Shown in pieces: positions 17,509 to 27,614 of a stretch of 47,661 bases of DNA. This stretch comes from Arenimonas malthae CC-JY-1 (GTDB taxonomy: Bacteria > Pseudomonadota > Gammaproteobacteria > Xanthomonadales > Xanthomonadaceae), in contig NZ_AVCH01000053.1 of assembly GCF_000747075.1 (NCBI RefSeq), forward strand, positions 1-47,661. The letters are read 5' to 3'. The notes under the pieces are model-generated. The model was given only the letters and a program-made list of their open reading frames with translations, was not told the DNA's origin and did not search any database. Position 1 is the stretch's first letter. Each line of letters begins with the position of its first letter. Both the position numbers and the translations under genes were made by a program.

Positions 17509-17958
17509 ATGGCGAACGCGCCCGGCAAGCTCATCAACGACGACGCCGGGCTGCGCGAGCTGCTCGGCCGGGTGCGGCGCATCGCCGTGCTCGGCATCAA
17601 GACCGAAGCCCAGCGCGGCCAGCCGGCCATCGACGTGCCGCGTTACATGGAACGCGCCGGCTACGACATCGTGCCGGTGCCGGTGTATTACCCCGAGGTC
17701 GAACGCATCCTCGGCCGGCCGGTGTTCCGCACGCTGGCCGACATCCCGGGCGAGGTCGACCTGGTGAACGTGTTCCGGCGTTCGAAGGACCTGGCGCCGC
17801 ACCTCGACGACATCCTCGCCAAGCGCCCCAAGGCCGTGTGGCTGCAGCTGGGCATCCGCGACGACGCCTTCGCCGCGGCCCTGCTGGCCGCCGGCATCGA
17901 CGTGGTGCAGGACCGCTGCATCCTGGTCGACCACCAGCGCCTGCTCGGCGCCCGCTGA
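17509..17958 (+). CDS. CoA-binding domain protein (YccU-like)
   Basis: A 149-residue single-domain protein with a Rossmann-like CoA-binding fold. The glycine-containing first strand is RIAVLGIKTEAQRGQPA (about 24-40). It is followed by VPVYYPEVERILGRPVFRTLADIP and VDLVNVFRRSKDLAPHLDDIL, and the end is ...DRCILVDHQRLL. This is the layout of YccU and the N-terminal domain of succinyl-CoA synthetase alpha. The function of the family is not established. It starts 5 bp after slyD and probably shares its transcript. No catalytic histidine or ATP-grasp domain is present, so it is not a CoA ligase. Confidence 0.88.
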   Translation: MANAPGKLINDDAGLRELLGRVRRIAVLGIKTEAQRGQPAIDVPRYMERAGYDIVPVPVYYPEVERILGRPVFRTLADIPGEVDLVNVFRRSKDLAPHLDDILAKRPKAVWLQLGIRDDAFAAALLAAGIDVVQDRCILVDHQRLLGAR

Positions 17959-18079
17959 CCCTGCCAGGCGTCACCCTGCGCACCGGCACGTGCCGGCGCG
18001 CGCGCGCCTCCTGCAAAGTCGAGACAAGGCCGGGCGGCCCGACCGCCCCGCTGCCGATCGTCCATTGCGTGGGGGTTCC

Positions 18080-18961
18080 ATGGCTTGTGAGTTGCGCGTC
18101 GAAGGCGTGGGTTTCCGGTATCCGAACGGCCACGAGGCCCTGGCCGGCGTCGACCTGGCGCTGGGGCCAGGCATCCTGGGGCTGCTGGGGCCGAACGGTG
18201 CCGGCAAGTCCACCCTCATGCGCATCCTGGCGACCCTGGCGAAGCCCGGCAGCGGCCGCGTGCTGTGGAATGGCGTGGACACCGCCGCCAGGCCCGACGC
18301 GCTGCGCGCCGAACTCGGCTACCTGCCGCAGGACTTCGGCGTCTACCCGGCGCTGAGCGCCCGTGAGTTCCTCGCCTACCTGGCCGCCGTGAAGGGCCTG
18401 CCCTCGCGGGTGGCCGGCGAGCGGGTGGACGAGTGCCTGGGCATGGTCGGGCTGGCGGAAGCCGCCGACCGGCGCCTGGGCGGGTTCTCCGGCGGCATGC
18501 GGCAGCGCGTCGGCATCGCCCAGGCCCTGCTCAACGACCCGAAGCTGCTGATCGTGGACGAACCTACCGTGGGCCTGGACCCCGAGGAACGCCTGCGTTT
18601 CCGCCACCTGATCACCGACCTGGCCGGCCAGCGCCTGGTCATCCTGTCCACCCACATCGTGTCCGACATCGAGGCCAGCGCCACCACGCTGGCGGTGATG
18701 GCGAAGGGCCGCCGCCTGTTCCATGGCGAGCCCGAGGCGCTGGTGGCCCAGGCCCGCGGCCACGCCTGGGAGTGGACCGTGCCCGAGGCCGCGCTGGCCG
18801 AGGCGCGCGGCCGCCTGGCCATCAGCAGCTCGCTGCGCCGGCCCGACGGCATCCGCCTGCGCGTCGTGTCGGCCGAGGCCCCGGGTCCGGGCGCCACCGG
18901 GGTGGAGCCCAGCCTGGAGGACGCCTACCTCTGGCTGCTCGACCGCCACGGGGCGCGCTGA
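18080..18961 (+). CDS. ABC-2 type exporter ATP-binding protein
   Basis: A 293-residue ATPase. Walker A is GPNGAGKST (about 38-46), the signature is FSGGMRQRVG (about 136-145) and Walker B is LLIVDEPTVGLDPEE (about 155-169). The H-loop is STHIVSD. The C-terminal 70 residues form the extension usual in ABC-2 exporter ATPases. The ATG at 18080 follows a GGGGG tract that may act as ribosome-binding site. It ends one base before the permease gene, so the two form a transporter. A 14-bp palindrome lies about 85-95 bp upstream of the start (17983-17996). The substrate is unknown. Confidence 0.92.
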   Translation: MACELRVEGVGFRYPNGHEALAGVDLALGPGILGLLGPNGAGKSTLMRILATLAKPGSGRVLWNGVDTAARPDALRAELGYLPQDFGVYPALSAREFLAYLAAVKGLPSRVAGERVDECLGMVGLAEAADRRLGGFSGGMRQRVGIAQALLNDPKLLIVDEPTVGLDPEERLRFRHLITDLAGQRLVILSTHIVSDIEASATTLAVMAKGRRLFHGEPEALVAQARGHAWEWTVPEAALAEARGRLAISSSLRRPDGIRLRVVSAEAPGPGATGVEPSLEDAYLWLLDRHGAR

Positions 18962-18962
18962 C

Positions 18963-20522
18963 ATGGACGCGCTGCGGCGCTTCGCCGCCATCGTCGGCGC
19001 GGATTTCCGCGAGCGCAGCCGCGGCACGCGCTTCTGGGTCGTGCTGGCCGGCGTCGCCATCGCCACCTGGGGCTTCTTCCCGCCGATGGAGGCGGGCTAC
19101 GTCACCGTGGCGATCGGCAACTCGCGCGGCGCCTATTCCAGCGCCTGGATCGGCATGGTACTGGGCCTGATGTACGCGAGCATGCTGTCGCTGTTCGGCT
19201 TCTACATCGTGCGCGGCACGCTGGCGCGCGATTTCGAGACCCGGGTCTGGCAGCTCCTGGTCGCCACGCCGATGACACGGCCCGCCTACCTGCTGGCGAA
19301 ATGGACCAGCCACATGGTGGTGTTCGGCGCGATCATCGCCGTGGGCCTGTGCGTCGGCCTGGCCGCGCAGTGGCACCTGGGCGAATCGGCCGCGCTCTCG
19401 CCCTGGCAGATGGCGCTGCCGTCGCTCGTCTTCGCCATGCCCGCCCTGGGCCTGGCGGCCTTCTTCGCCATCCTCTTCGACCTGCTGCCCTGGCTGCGCC
19501 GCAGCGGCGGCAACGTCCTGTTCTTCTTCCTTTGGATCTTCGTCTTCATCGGTGCCTCGGAAAACCTGGACCCGGAAAAGTCGGCCTGGGCGGCCAGCAC
19601 CTGGGTCAGCGAACCCAGCGGCCTGTCGATGGCGATGCGCGACATCCGCGCCTACGCGGCGACGGCGCTGCCCGGCCTGGACGTGCGCGGCTTCAGCATC
19701 GGCATGAGCGTGATGGAGGACGGCATCGGCACTTTCGATTGGAACGCCTGGTCGCCGCGCCCGGCGGACCTGTTTGGCCGGGCGCTGTGGTTGCTGGCGG
19801 CGATGGCCGCGGTGGTCGCCATGTCGCCGCTGCTTGATTGGGCGGCAGCGCGCAGCGAGGCCCGCACCGGTGCGGCCGAAGATCGTGCCGGCCTGCGCCT
19901 GCGCTGGCTGGACGCGCTGCTGCGGCCACTTGAGGCCTTGGCGGCGGGCCGGCTGGTGGCGGCGGAAGCCAAGCTGGTGCTGCGCCAGCGCCGCCTGACC
20001 TGGTGGCTGGCCCTGGCCGTGCTCTGGGGCGTGCAGGCCTTCGCGCCGGCGAAAGGGCAGGCGGTCGCGGTAATCCTGGCCTGGCTGCTGTGCGTGGACG
20101 TGTTCGCCCGCGGCGCCCTGCGCGAGCGCGACACCGGCACCACGGCGATGGTGTTCAGCGCGGCCGGGGCAGGGCGGCGGGTGCTGCTGGCGCGGCTGGC
20201 GATGGCGCTGGGCCTGGCCTGGGCGGTAGCGCTTCCGGCGCTGCTGCGCGCCCTCGCCAGCGACGCTGGCCTGGCGGGGGCTGCGCTGCTGGTGGTGGGG
20301 GCGAGCGTGGCGGTGTCCGGCCTGGCGATGGCCGCGGCCTGCCGCAATCCGCGGCCGTTCGAGCTGGCGCTGGTGTTCCTGGCCTACATCGGCGTGCAGG
20401 GCGATCCGATCCTCAACGCCACGCTGGATCCGGCCCTGAGCCTGGCCCGGCACGCCTGGCTGCTGCCGTCCGCGGTGCTGGTGCTTGCCGTGGCCTGGAC
20501 GCTGTCGCTGCGCCGGCGCTGA
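18963..20522 (+). CDS. ABC-2 type permease with two permease-like halves
   Basis: A 519-residue membrane protein. The first half begins with a cytoplasmic stretch (DFRERSRGTRFW) and has about six hydrophobic segments, including VVLAGVAIATWGFF and GNVLFFFLWIFVFIGA, plus an extracytoplasmic loop (about 200-260). After a polar linker (about 300-340) a second half starts with EAKLVLRQRRLTWWLAL and adds another six or so hydrophobic segments. Each half looks like a permease unit, so one chain may supply the whole channel. It starts 1 bp after the ATPase gene. The transported substrate cannot be told; no peptidase or second permease is adjacent. Confidence 0.87.
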   Translation: MDALRRFAAIVGADFRERSRGTRFWVVLAGVAIATWGFFPPMEAGYVTVAIGNSRGAYSSAWIGMVLGLMYASMLSLFGFYIVRGTLARDFETRVWQLLVATPMTRPAYLLAKWTSHMVVFGAIIAVGLCVGLAAQWHLGESAALSPWQMALPSLVFAMPALGLAAFFAILFDLLPWLRRSGGNVLFFFLWIFVFIGASENLDPEKSAWAASTWVSEPSGLSMAMRDIRAYAATALPGLDVRGFSIGMSVMEDGIGTFDWNAWSPRPADLFGRALWLLAAMAAVVAMSPLLDWAAARSEARTGAAEDRAGLRLRWLDALLRPLEALAAGRLVAAEAKLVLRQRRLTWWLALAVLWGVQAFAPAKGQAVAVILAWLLCVDVFARGALRERDTGTTAMVFSAAGAGRRVLLARLAMALGLAWAVALPALLRALASDAGLAGAALLVVGASVAVSGLAMAAACRNPRPFELALVFLAYIGVQGDPILNATLDPALSLARHAWLLPSAVLVLAVAWTLSLRRR

Positions 20523-20572
20523 GCGGGGCCGTCGCGGTAGAATGCGGGCCCCCCGTGCCCGTGCGACCTTCA

Positions 20573-20962
20573 GTGACCGCCCTTCCCCCCGACATCAGCC
20601 TCGTCTTCGAAGACCGCCCCGATTACCTCTACGCCGCCGTCAGCGGCCCGCGCGACAGCCAGGAAATCTCCCAGGCCTACTGGACCCGGGTTGCCGCCGA
20701 ATGCCAGCGCCGCAAGGCCCGCAAGCTGCTCATGGTCGAGAACCTGGGTGATTTCGAGGGCGAGCGGAACATGAACTTCACCGTCGACTACCTCTTCGCG
20801 CTGGGCATGGACAAGCTCCAGGTCGCCTTCGTGGTCGGCCGGGTGGAGTTGATGCCGGCGATGGAGCACGGCGAAATCCTGGCCCTGGAGCGCGGCGCCC
20901 ACGGCCGCGTGTTCGGCTCGGTGGCGATGGCCGAGCGCTGGCTCAAGCACGGCAGCGCCTGA
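20573..20962 (+). CDS. SpoIIAA/STAS-like protein of unknown function
   Basis: A small protein of about 129 residues with alternating strands and helices (RPDYLYAAVSGPRDSQEIS, CQRRKARKLLMVENLGDF, RVFGSVAMAERWL) resembling the SpoIIAA-like/STAS fold. The resemblance is structural by eye, and no phosphorylation motif is clear. The start is uncertain: GTG codons at 20555, 20561 and 20573 are in frame, and none has a good ribosome-binding site. A TAGAAT -10-like element at 20538-20543 places the probable transcript start near 20550, so a very short leader is expected with any of them. It lies between the ABC permease gene and uup. Confidence 0.7.
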   Translation: MTALPPDISLVFEDRPDYLYAAVSGPRDSQEISQAYWTRVAAECQRRKARKLLMVENLGDFEGERNMNFTVDYLFALGMDKLQVAFVVGRVELMPAMEHGEILALERGAHGRVFGSVAMAERWLKHGSA

Positions 20963-20990
20963 ATCCCGGGCGGCCGGGCCGCCCGCGCGG

Positions 20991-20996
20991 TAGAAT
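20991..20996 (+). promoter_or_regulatory. -10-like element for a leaderless uup transcript
   Basis: TAGAAT six nt upstream of the uup ATG. A start about 7 nt after the hexamer would coincide with the ATG. No clear -35 is visible. Confidence 0.4.
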
Positions 20997-21002
20997 GGCC
21001 GC

Positions 21003-22894
<1,892 letters not shown>

Positions 22895-22898
<4 letters not shown>

Positions 22899-22956
22899 GA
22901 GCGGCTTCAGCCGCGAAGCCCTTCGCGAAAGGCCTCGCGGCTGAAGCCGCTCCTAC
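22895..22956. repeat. REP-like 22-bp perfect inverted repeat
   Basis: Left arm GTAGGAGCGGCTTCAGCCGC plus GA (22895-22916) and right arm TCGCGGCTGAAGCCGCTCCT plus AC (22935-22956) are exact inverted copies. The 18-nt centre contains TTCGCGAA (22922-22929), so the whole element folds into a long hairpin. The GTAGGAGCGGCTTCAGCCGCGA word is the kind of extragenic palindrome spread through genomes of Pseudomonas and Xanthomonadaceae. The left arm supplies the uup stop codon (22896-22898). The right arm ends 53 bp before the fumarase start. Confidence 0.92.
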
Positions 22957-23009
22957 ATGGGGAACCGGCGGGGTAAAATGGCGGCTTCCCCGCCATCCCA
23001 ACGCCCGCC

Positions 23010-24527
23010 GTGAGCCAGATCAAGCAGGAAGACTTCATCCAGTCGGTCGCCGACGCACTGCAGTACATCTCGTACTACCACCCGGTCGACTACATCCGGA
23101 ACCTCGCCGCCGCCTACGAGCGCGAGCAGTCGCCGGCCGCGAAGGACGCGATCGCCCAGATCCTGATCAACTCGCGCATGTGCGCCGAGGGCCACCGCCC
23201 GATCTGCCAGGACACCGGCATCGTCACGGTCTTCTTGGAAATCGGCATGGGCGTGACCTGGCCCGACGCCACCCTGGGCATCGAGGACATGGTGAACGAA
23301 GGCGTGCGCCGCGCCTACAACCACCCCGACAACAAGCTGCGCGCCAGCGTGCTGGCCGACCCGGCCGGCAAGCGCACGAATACGAAGGACAACACCCCCG
23401 CGGTGGTGAACATGAAGGTCGTCCCGGGCGACACCGTGGACGTGATCGTCGCGGCCAAGGGCGGCGGCAGCGAGGCGAAGTCGAAGTTCGCCATGCTCAA
23501 CCCCTCCGATTCGATCGTGGACTGGGTGCTCAGGACCGTGCCGACCATGGGCGCCGGCTGGTGCCCGCCGGGCATGCTCGGCATCGGCATCGGCGGCACC
23601 GCCGAAAAGGCCATGCTGCTGGCGAAGGAAGCCCTGATGGAGCCCATCGACATCACCGACCTGCAGGCCCGCGGCCCGTCCAACCGCGCCGAGGAGCTGC
23701 GGCTGGAGCTGTACGAGAAGGTCAATGCGCTCGGCATCGGCGCCCAGGGCCTGGGCGGCCTGACCACCGTGCTCGACATCAAGGTGAAGGACTACCCGAC
23801 CCACGCCGCCAACCTGCCGGTGGCCATGATCCCGAACTGCGCCGCCACCCGGCATGCGCACTTCACCCTCGACGGCAGCGGCCCGGTGCAGCTCGATCCG
23901 CCTTCGCTGGAAGACTGGCCGAAGCTGACCTACGACGCCTCCAAGGGCCGCCGGGTCGACCTCGACACCGTCACCCGCGACGAGGTGGCCAGCTGGAAGC
24001 CGGGCGAAGTGCTGCTGCTCAACGGCAAGCTGCTCACCGGCCGCGACGCCGCCCACAAGCGCATGGTGGACATGCTCAACAAGGGCGAGCCGCTGCCGGT
24101 GGATCTGCGCGGCCGCTTCATCTACTACGTCGGCCCGGTCGACCCGGTGCGCGACGAAGTGGTGGGCCCGGCCGGTCCGACCACCGCCACCCGCATGGAC
24201 AAGTTCACCGAGCAGGTCCTGGACCAGACCGGCCTGATGGGCATGGTGGGCAAGGCCGAGCGCGGCCCGGCCGCCATCGAGGCCATCCGCAAGCACCGTT
24301 CGGTCTACCTCATGGCCGTGGGCGGCGCCGCCTACCTGGTGTCCAAGGCCATCAAGGGCGCCCGGGTGGTGGGCTTCGCCGACCTGGGCATGGAGGCCAT
24401 CTACGAGTTCGAGGTCCAGGACATGCCGGTCACGGTGGCCGTGGACTCGGCCGGCGAGTCGGTGCACCGCACCGGTCCGCGCGAGTGGCAGTCCCGGATC
24501 GGCAAGATCCCGGTGGTCCTGGACTGA
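23010..24527 (+). CDS. Fumarate hydratase, class I (Fe-S, homodimeric)
   Basis: A 505-residue [4Fe-4S] fumarase interconverting fumarate and malate in the TCA cycle. The cluster cysteines are C66 (RPICQDTG), C185 (GWCPPG) and C277 (PNCAATRH). Their spacing (119 and 92 residues) closely matches C105, C224 and C318 of E. coli FumA. The C-terminal beta domain has LLNGKLLTGRDAAHKRM, RFIYYVGPVDPV and VGPAGPTTATRMD. The start is a GTG. A TAAAAT -10-like element lies at 22974-22979, just after the REP-like hairpin. Being oxygen-sensitive, this class is usually paired with a class II enzyme elsewhere; none is seen here. The succinate dehydrogenase genes that feed it lie 20 kb downstream. Confidence 0.96.
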   Translation: MSQIKQEDFIQSVADALQYISYYHPVDYIRNLAAAYEREQSPAAKDAIAQILINSRMCAEGHRPICQDTGIVTVFLEIGMGVTWPDATLGIEDMVNEGVRRAYNHPDNKLRASVLADPAGKRTNTKDNTPAVVNMKVVPGDTVDVIVAAKGGGSEAKSKFAMLNPSDSIVDWVLRTVPTMGAGWCPPGMLGIGIGGTAEKAMLLAKEALMEPIDITDLQARGPSNRAEELRLELYEKVNALGIGAQGLGGLTTVLDIKVKDYPTHAANLPVAMIPNCAATRHAHFTLDGSGPVQLDPPSLEDWPKLTYDASKGRRVDLDTVTRDEVASWKPGEVLLLNGKLLTGRDAAHKRMVDMLNKGEPLPVDLRGRFIYYVGPVDPVRDEVVGPAGPTTATRMDKFTEQVLDQTGLMGMVGKAERGPAAIEAIRKHRSVYLMAVGGAAYLVSKAIKGARVVGFADLGMEAIYEFEVQDMPVTVAVDSAGESVHRTGPREWQSRIGKIPVVLD

Positions 24528-24563
24528 ACGGCGCCGCCCGGGCCTGAACGGTCCCCACCCGGT

Positions 24564-24583
24564 TTGGCCGCCCCGGCGGCCAA
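24564..24583 (+). terminator. GC-rich hairpin after the fumarase gene
   Basis: TTGGCCGCC (24564-24572) and GGCGGCCAA (24575-24583) form a stem of 8-9 bp 36 bp after the stop. There is no T run, so termination by this hairpin alone is doubtful. Confidence 0.35.
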
Positions 24584-24596
24584 GCCACCGAAACCA

Positions 24597-24626
24597 TTGG
24601 CATTCTTCCCCGGAAAGGTGTAGGGT
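24597..24626 (+). promoter_or_regulatory. Possible promoter of cold-shock gene 2, with long 5' leader
   Basis: TTGGCA (24597-24602), 18 bp and TAGGGT (24621-24626). It would give a leader of about 150 nt, similar in size to the long structured leader of E. coli cspA. The match is modest. Confidence 0.35.
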
Positions 24627-24785
24627 GCCCCCGACTGTGTTTGCGAAGGGTCACTGTGAATCGTGGCCTGATGCGGTAGATCCATCGATCCGCTACATCT
24701 TTTCACCTCGCTCTCCTTGCAACCCCAGTCGCGCGGCGGGATGTTCCCGTCAGCGATACTTTCTATATGTTTCAAGGAGTTAGTT

Positions 24786-24995
24786 ATGTCGGATCGTCAG
24801 ATCGGTACCGTGAAGTGGTTCAATGACGCCAAGGGCTTCGGCTTCATCAGCCGCGAGAACGGTGAGGACGTGTTCGTCCACTTCCGTTCCATCCAGGGCA
24901 CCGGCTTCAAGTCCCTGCAGGAAGGCCAGAAGGTCTCCTTCAAGCTCGTCAAGGGCCAGAAGGGCATGCAGGCTGACGAAGTGCAGCCCATGTAA
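24786..24995 (+). CDS. Cold-shock protein 2 (CspA family)
   Basis: A 69-residue cold-shock domain protein with RNP1 KGFGFI (16-21) and RNP2 VFVHF (29-33), 63 of 69 residues identical to the copy at 16655-16864. I chose the ATG at 24786 because an AAGGAG site lies 8 nt upstream and because it gives the same length as its twin; an upstream in-frame ATG adds 23 unrelated residues. The gene has about 255 bp of non-coding DNA before it, relatively AT-rich near the start. That space could hold a temperature-responsive leader. A strong terminator follows about 25 bp after the stop. Confidence 0.95.
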   Translation: MSDRQIGTVKWFNDAKGFGFISRENGEDVFVHFRSIQGTGFKSLQEGQKVSFKLVKGQKGMQADEVQPM

Positions 24996-25017
24996 TCCAA
25001 TCCTCACGGATTGAGCG

Positions 25018-25050
25018 AAGCCCCGGGTGGAGACGCCCGGGGCTTTTCTT
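25018..25050 (+). terminator. Rho-independent terminator after cold-shock gene 2
   Basis: AAGCCCCGGG (25018-25027) pairs with CCCGGGGCTT (25036-25045), loop TGGAGACG, followed by a T-rich tail (TTCTTTT). Confidence 0.9.
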
Positions 25051-25103
25051 TTGGCGCGCCGCCCATCGTATGCTTCAGGGAATCCCCTAGCATGGAAGCC
25101 GGC

Positions 25104-25736
25104 ATGTACACCCTGTACTACTCCCCCGGCGCGGCCAGCCTGGTCGTGCACTGGCTGCTGCTCGAGATCGGCGCCAAACACGAGCTGCGCAAGCTCGACC
25201 TCGCCGCCGGCGAGCACAAGCGCCCCGAATACCTGGCCCTCAACCCCCACGGCGTGGTGCCGACCCTGCTGATCCACGGCGAGCCCGTGTCCGAAGCCGC
25301 GGCGCTGGTGCTGCACCTGGCCGACGCCCACCCGAACTTCGGCCTGGCGCCGGAGCCGGGCAGCATCGAACGGGCGCGCTATTACCAGTGGGTGCTGCAC
25401 CTGGCCAACACCCTGCAGCCGGCCTTCCGCACCTGGTTCTACCCGAACGAGGCCGCGGGCGAGGCCCATGCCGAGGCCGCGAAAACGCGCGCCCGCGAAC
25501 GCATCGAGGCCTGCTGGGAGCACATCGAAGCGCACCTGGCCAAGCGCGGGCCCTACCTGCTCGGTCCGTCGGTGAGCGCGGCGGATTTCCTGCTGGCCAT
25601 GCTGATGCGCTGGTCGCGCAACATGCCGCGCCCAGCCACCGACTGGCCGCAGCTCGGCGCGCTGGCCCAGCGCATGAAGGCGCGTCCGAGCTTCCGCCTG
25701 CTTTACGAGCGCGAAGGCCTGACCGAGTGGGCCTGA
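25104..25736 (+). CDS. Glutathione S-transferase family protein
   Basis: A 210-residue GST. The N-terminal MYTLYYSPGAASLVVHWLL has the beta-class-like Ser-Pro-Gly-Ala-Ala/Ser start of helix 1. It is followed by NPHGVVPTLLIHG (cis-proline) and VSEAAALVLHLADAHP. The C-terminal helical domain contains GPSVSAADFLLAMLMRW. I prefer the ATG at 25104 over that at 25092 because GGAAG lies properly upstream and the strand starts there. It is distinct from the GST at 5652 (different helix-1 motif). The next gene follows after 4 bp, suggesting an operon. Substrate unknown. Confidence 0.91.
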   Translation: MYTLYYSPGAASLVVHWLLLEIGAKHELRKLDLAAGEHKRPEYLALNPHGVVPTLLIHGEPVSEAAALVLHLADAHPNFGLAPEPGSIERARYYQWVLHLANTLQPAFRTWFYPNEAAGEAHAEAAKTRARERIEACWEHIEAHLAKRGPYLLGPSVSAADFLLAMLMRWSRNMPRPATDWPQLGALAQRMKARPSFRLLYEREGLTEWA

Positions 25737-25740
25737 GCCC

Positions 25741-26436
25741 GTGACGCCCGCGGGCGCCGTGCTGCTGGCCGGCGCCACCGGCCTGGTCGGCGGCGGCGTG
25801 CTGTCGCTGGCCCTGGCCGGTGCCGACGGCCCCCGGGTCGTGGCACCGGTGCGGCGGCCGTTGGCCCGCACGCATCCGCGGCTGTCCGTGCTGGCCACCG
25901 ACCTGTCGGCCGGCGTGGACGTGCTGGGGCCGCAGGTAGCCGCGCTGGCGCCAAGGTTGGCGGCCTACGTCTGCTGCCTGGGCACCACGCTCAGGCAGGC
26001 GGGTTCCCGCGAAGCCTTCCTCGCCGTGGACCGCGAGCTGGTGCTGCGGCTGGGCGAAGTGGCCCGCCGGCTCGGCGCGCGCCACGCCATCCTGGTGTCC
26101 TCGGTCGGCGCCAGCGCCCAGTCGGGAAATTTCTACCTGCGGGTGAAGGGCGAGGCCGAACGCGGCCTGGCCGAGCTGGGTTTCGAGCGGCTGGACCTGC
26201 TGCGCCCGGGCCTGCTGCTGGGCGAACGCGCCGAGCGGCGGTTCGCGGAAGGCCTGGGCCAGCGGCTGGCGCCGCTGGCCAATCCGCTGCTGCTGGGCAG
26301 CCTGTGCCGCTACCGCGCCATCGCCGCCGCGGACGTCGCGGCCGCGGCGGTGGCGTTGCTGCGGCAAGGCGATGCGCCCGGCCGCTTCGTGCATGAATTC
26401 GCCTCGCTGCGCGCGCTGGCGCGCGGCGAGGCCTGA
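25741..26436 (+). CDS. NAD(P)-binding Rossmann-fold protein (atypical SDR, TIP30/YwnB-like)
   Basis: A 231-residue protein with the glycine-rich motif LAGATGLVGGGVLSLAL (about 9-25), the mark of atypical short-chain dehydrogenases. Further family features are VCCLGTTLRQAGS (about 82-94), the strand AILVSSVGASAQSGNFYLRVKGEAE (SS, Y and K in the active-site order, about 118-142) and LLRPGLLLGER. It resembles oxidoreductase HTATIP2-type and YwnB-type proteins. The substrate is unknown. The start is a GTG 4 bp after the GST stop, so coupling is likely. It converges on the PQQ sugar dehydrogenase gene with 9 bp between stops. Confidence 0.88.
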   Translation: MTPAGAVLLAGATGLVGGGVLSLALAGADGPRVVAPVRRPLARTHPRLSVLATDLSAGVDVLGPQVAALAPRLAAYVCCLGTTLRQAGSREAFLAVDRELVLRLGEVARRLGARHAILVSSVGASAQSGNFYLRVKGEAERGLAELGFERLDLLRPGLLLGERAERRFAEGLGQRLAPLANPLLLGSLCRYRAIAAADVAAAAVALLRQGDAPGRFVHEFASLRALARGEA

Positions 26437-26445
26437 GCCGCGGCC

Positions 26446-27582
26446 TTACTTCGCGGCGGCCAGCCCGACGCGCAGCAGCTTGCCCTTGGGCGCGTCGGTG
26501 AGCAGGTACAGGAAGCCGTCCGGGCCCTGGCGCACGTCGCGGATGCGCTCGCCCAGGTCGGTGAGCAGCGCTTCCTCGTGCACCACCTTCTCGCCGTCGA
26601 GCTCGAGGCGCACCACGCGCTGGAAGGCGAGGGCGCCGACGAACAGGTTGCCCCGCCAGGCCGGGAAGCGGTCGGCGGTGTAGAAGGCCAGGCCGCTGGG
26701 CGCGATCGACGGCGTCCAGTGGTGGATGGGCTGCTCCATGCCTTCCATCTCGGCCTTGCCCGAACCGATGGGCGCGCCGCTGTAGTTCACGCCCAGCGTG
26801 ATCACCGGCCAGCCGTAGTTCTTGCCCGGCGCCGGCACGTTGAGTTCGTCGCCGCCGCGGGCGCCGTGCTCGGTCTGCCAGAGCTTGCCGGTCTGCGGGT
26901 GCAGCGCCGCACCCTGCACGTTGCGGTGGCCGTAGGACCAGATGGCCGGGAGGGCGTCCTCGCGGCCGGCGTAGGGATTGTCGGCGGGGATGGAGCCGTC
27001 GCGTTCGATGCGGAAGATCTTGCCCTGGCCCTTGTCCAGCAGCTGCGGGTTGTCCCAGTTGCCGCGGTCGCCGCTGGTCACGTACAGGCGGCCCTCGCGG
27101 TCGAACACCAGGCGCGAGCCGAAGTGCTGGCCGGCGTCGAGCTTGGGGAGCTGCCGGAAGATCACCGACACGTCCTGCAGCGCGCCGTCCACGAGCTTGC
27201 CGCGGGCCACGGCGGTGCCGGCGCCGCCGTCGCCGGGTTCGGAGAAGCTGAGGTAGATCCACGGCGTTTTCGCGAACTCCGGGTCCACGGCCACGTCGAG
27301 CAGGCCGCCCTGGCCGCGCGCCCACACCTCGGGCACGCCCTGCACCGGCGCCGACAGCTTGCCGTCCGGGTCCACGATGCGCAGGCGGCCCGGGCGCTCG
27401 GTGACGAGCTTGCGGCCGTCGGGCAGGAAGGCCAGGCCCCAGGGGTGCTCCAGGCCCTCGGCCACGGTGCTGACTTCGATCGTGCCCTTTTCGCTGGGGA
27501 ACTGGCTGGCGGCTTCGGCCGCGCCACGGGCGCCGCAGCCGGTGATGGCGACGGCGAGCAGGAGGGCGAGGGGAGTCTTCAT
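26446..27582 (-). CDS. PQQ-dependent aldose sugar dehydrogenase (YliI/Asd-like), lipoprotein
   Basis: A 378-residue six-bladed propeller enzyme of the soluble glucose dehydrogenase/YliI family, which oxidises aldoses to lactones using PQQ. Family motifs in order are: GLEHPWGLAFLPDG, GQGGLLDVAVDPEF, QHFGSRLVFDREGRLYVTSGD, SYGHRNVQGAALHP, TEHGARGGDELN, NYGWPVITLGVNYSG, and HHWTPSIAPSGLAFYTAD. The N-terminal signal has lipobox ITGC (13-16), so it should be membrane-anchored facing the periplasm. I chose the ATG at 27582 as it begins the signal sequence. No PQQ synthesis genes are in the window. Confidence 0.93.
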   Translation of the reverse strand: MKTPLALLLAVAITGCGARGAAEAASQFPSEKGTIEVSTVAEGLEHPWGLAFLPDGRKLVTERPGRLRIVDPDGKLSAPVQGVPEVWARGQGGLLDVAVDPEFAKTPWIYLSFSEPGDGGAGTAVARGKLVDGALQDVSVIFRQLPKLDAGQHFGSRLVFDREGRLYVTSGDRGNWDNPQLLDKGQGKIFRIERDGSIPADNPYAGREDALPAIWSYGHRNVQGAALHPQTGKLWQTEHGARGGDELNVPAPGKNYGWPVITLGVNYSGAPIGSGKAEMEGMEQPIHHWTPSIAPSGLAFYTADRFPAWRGNLFVGALAFQRVVRLELDGEKVVHEEALLTDLGERIRDVRQGPDGFLYLLTDAPKGKLLRVGLAAAK

Positions 27583-27614
27583 GGGCGGGCTCCGGTGTCG
27601 TGGACGAAATGGAT

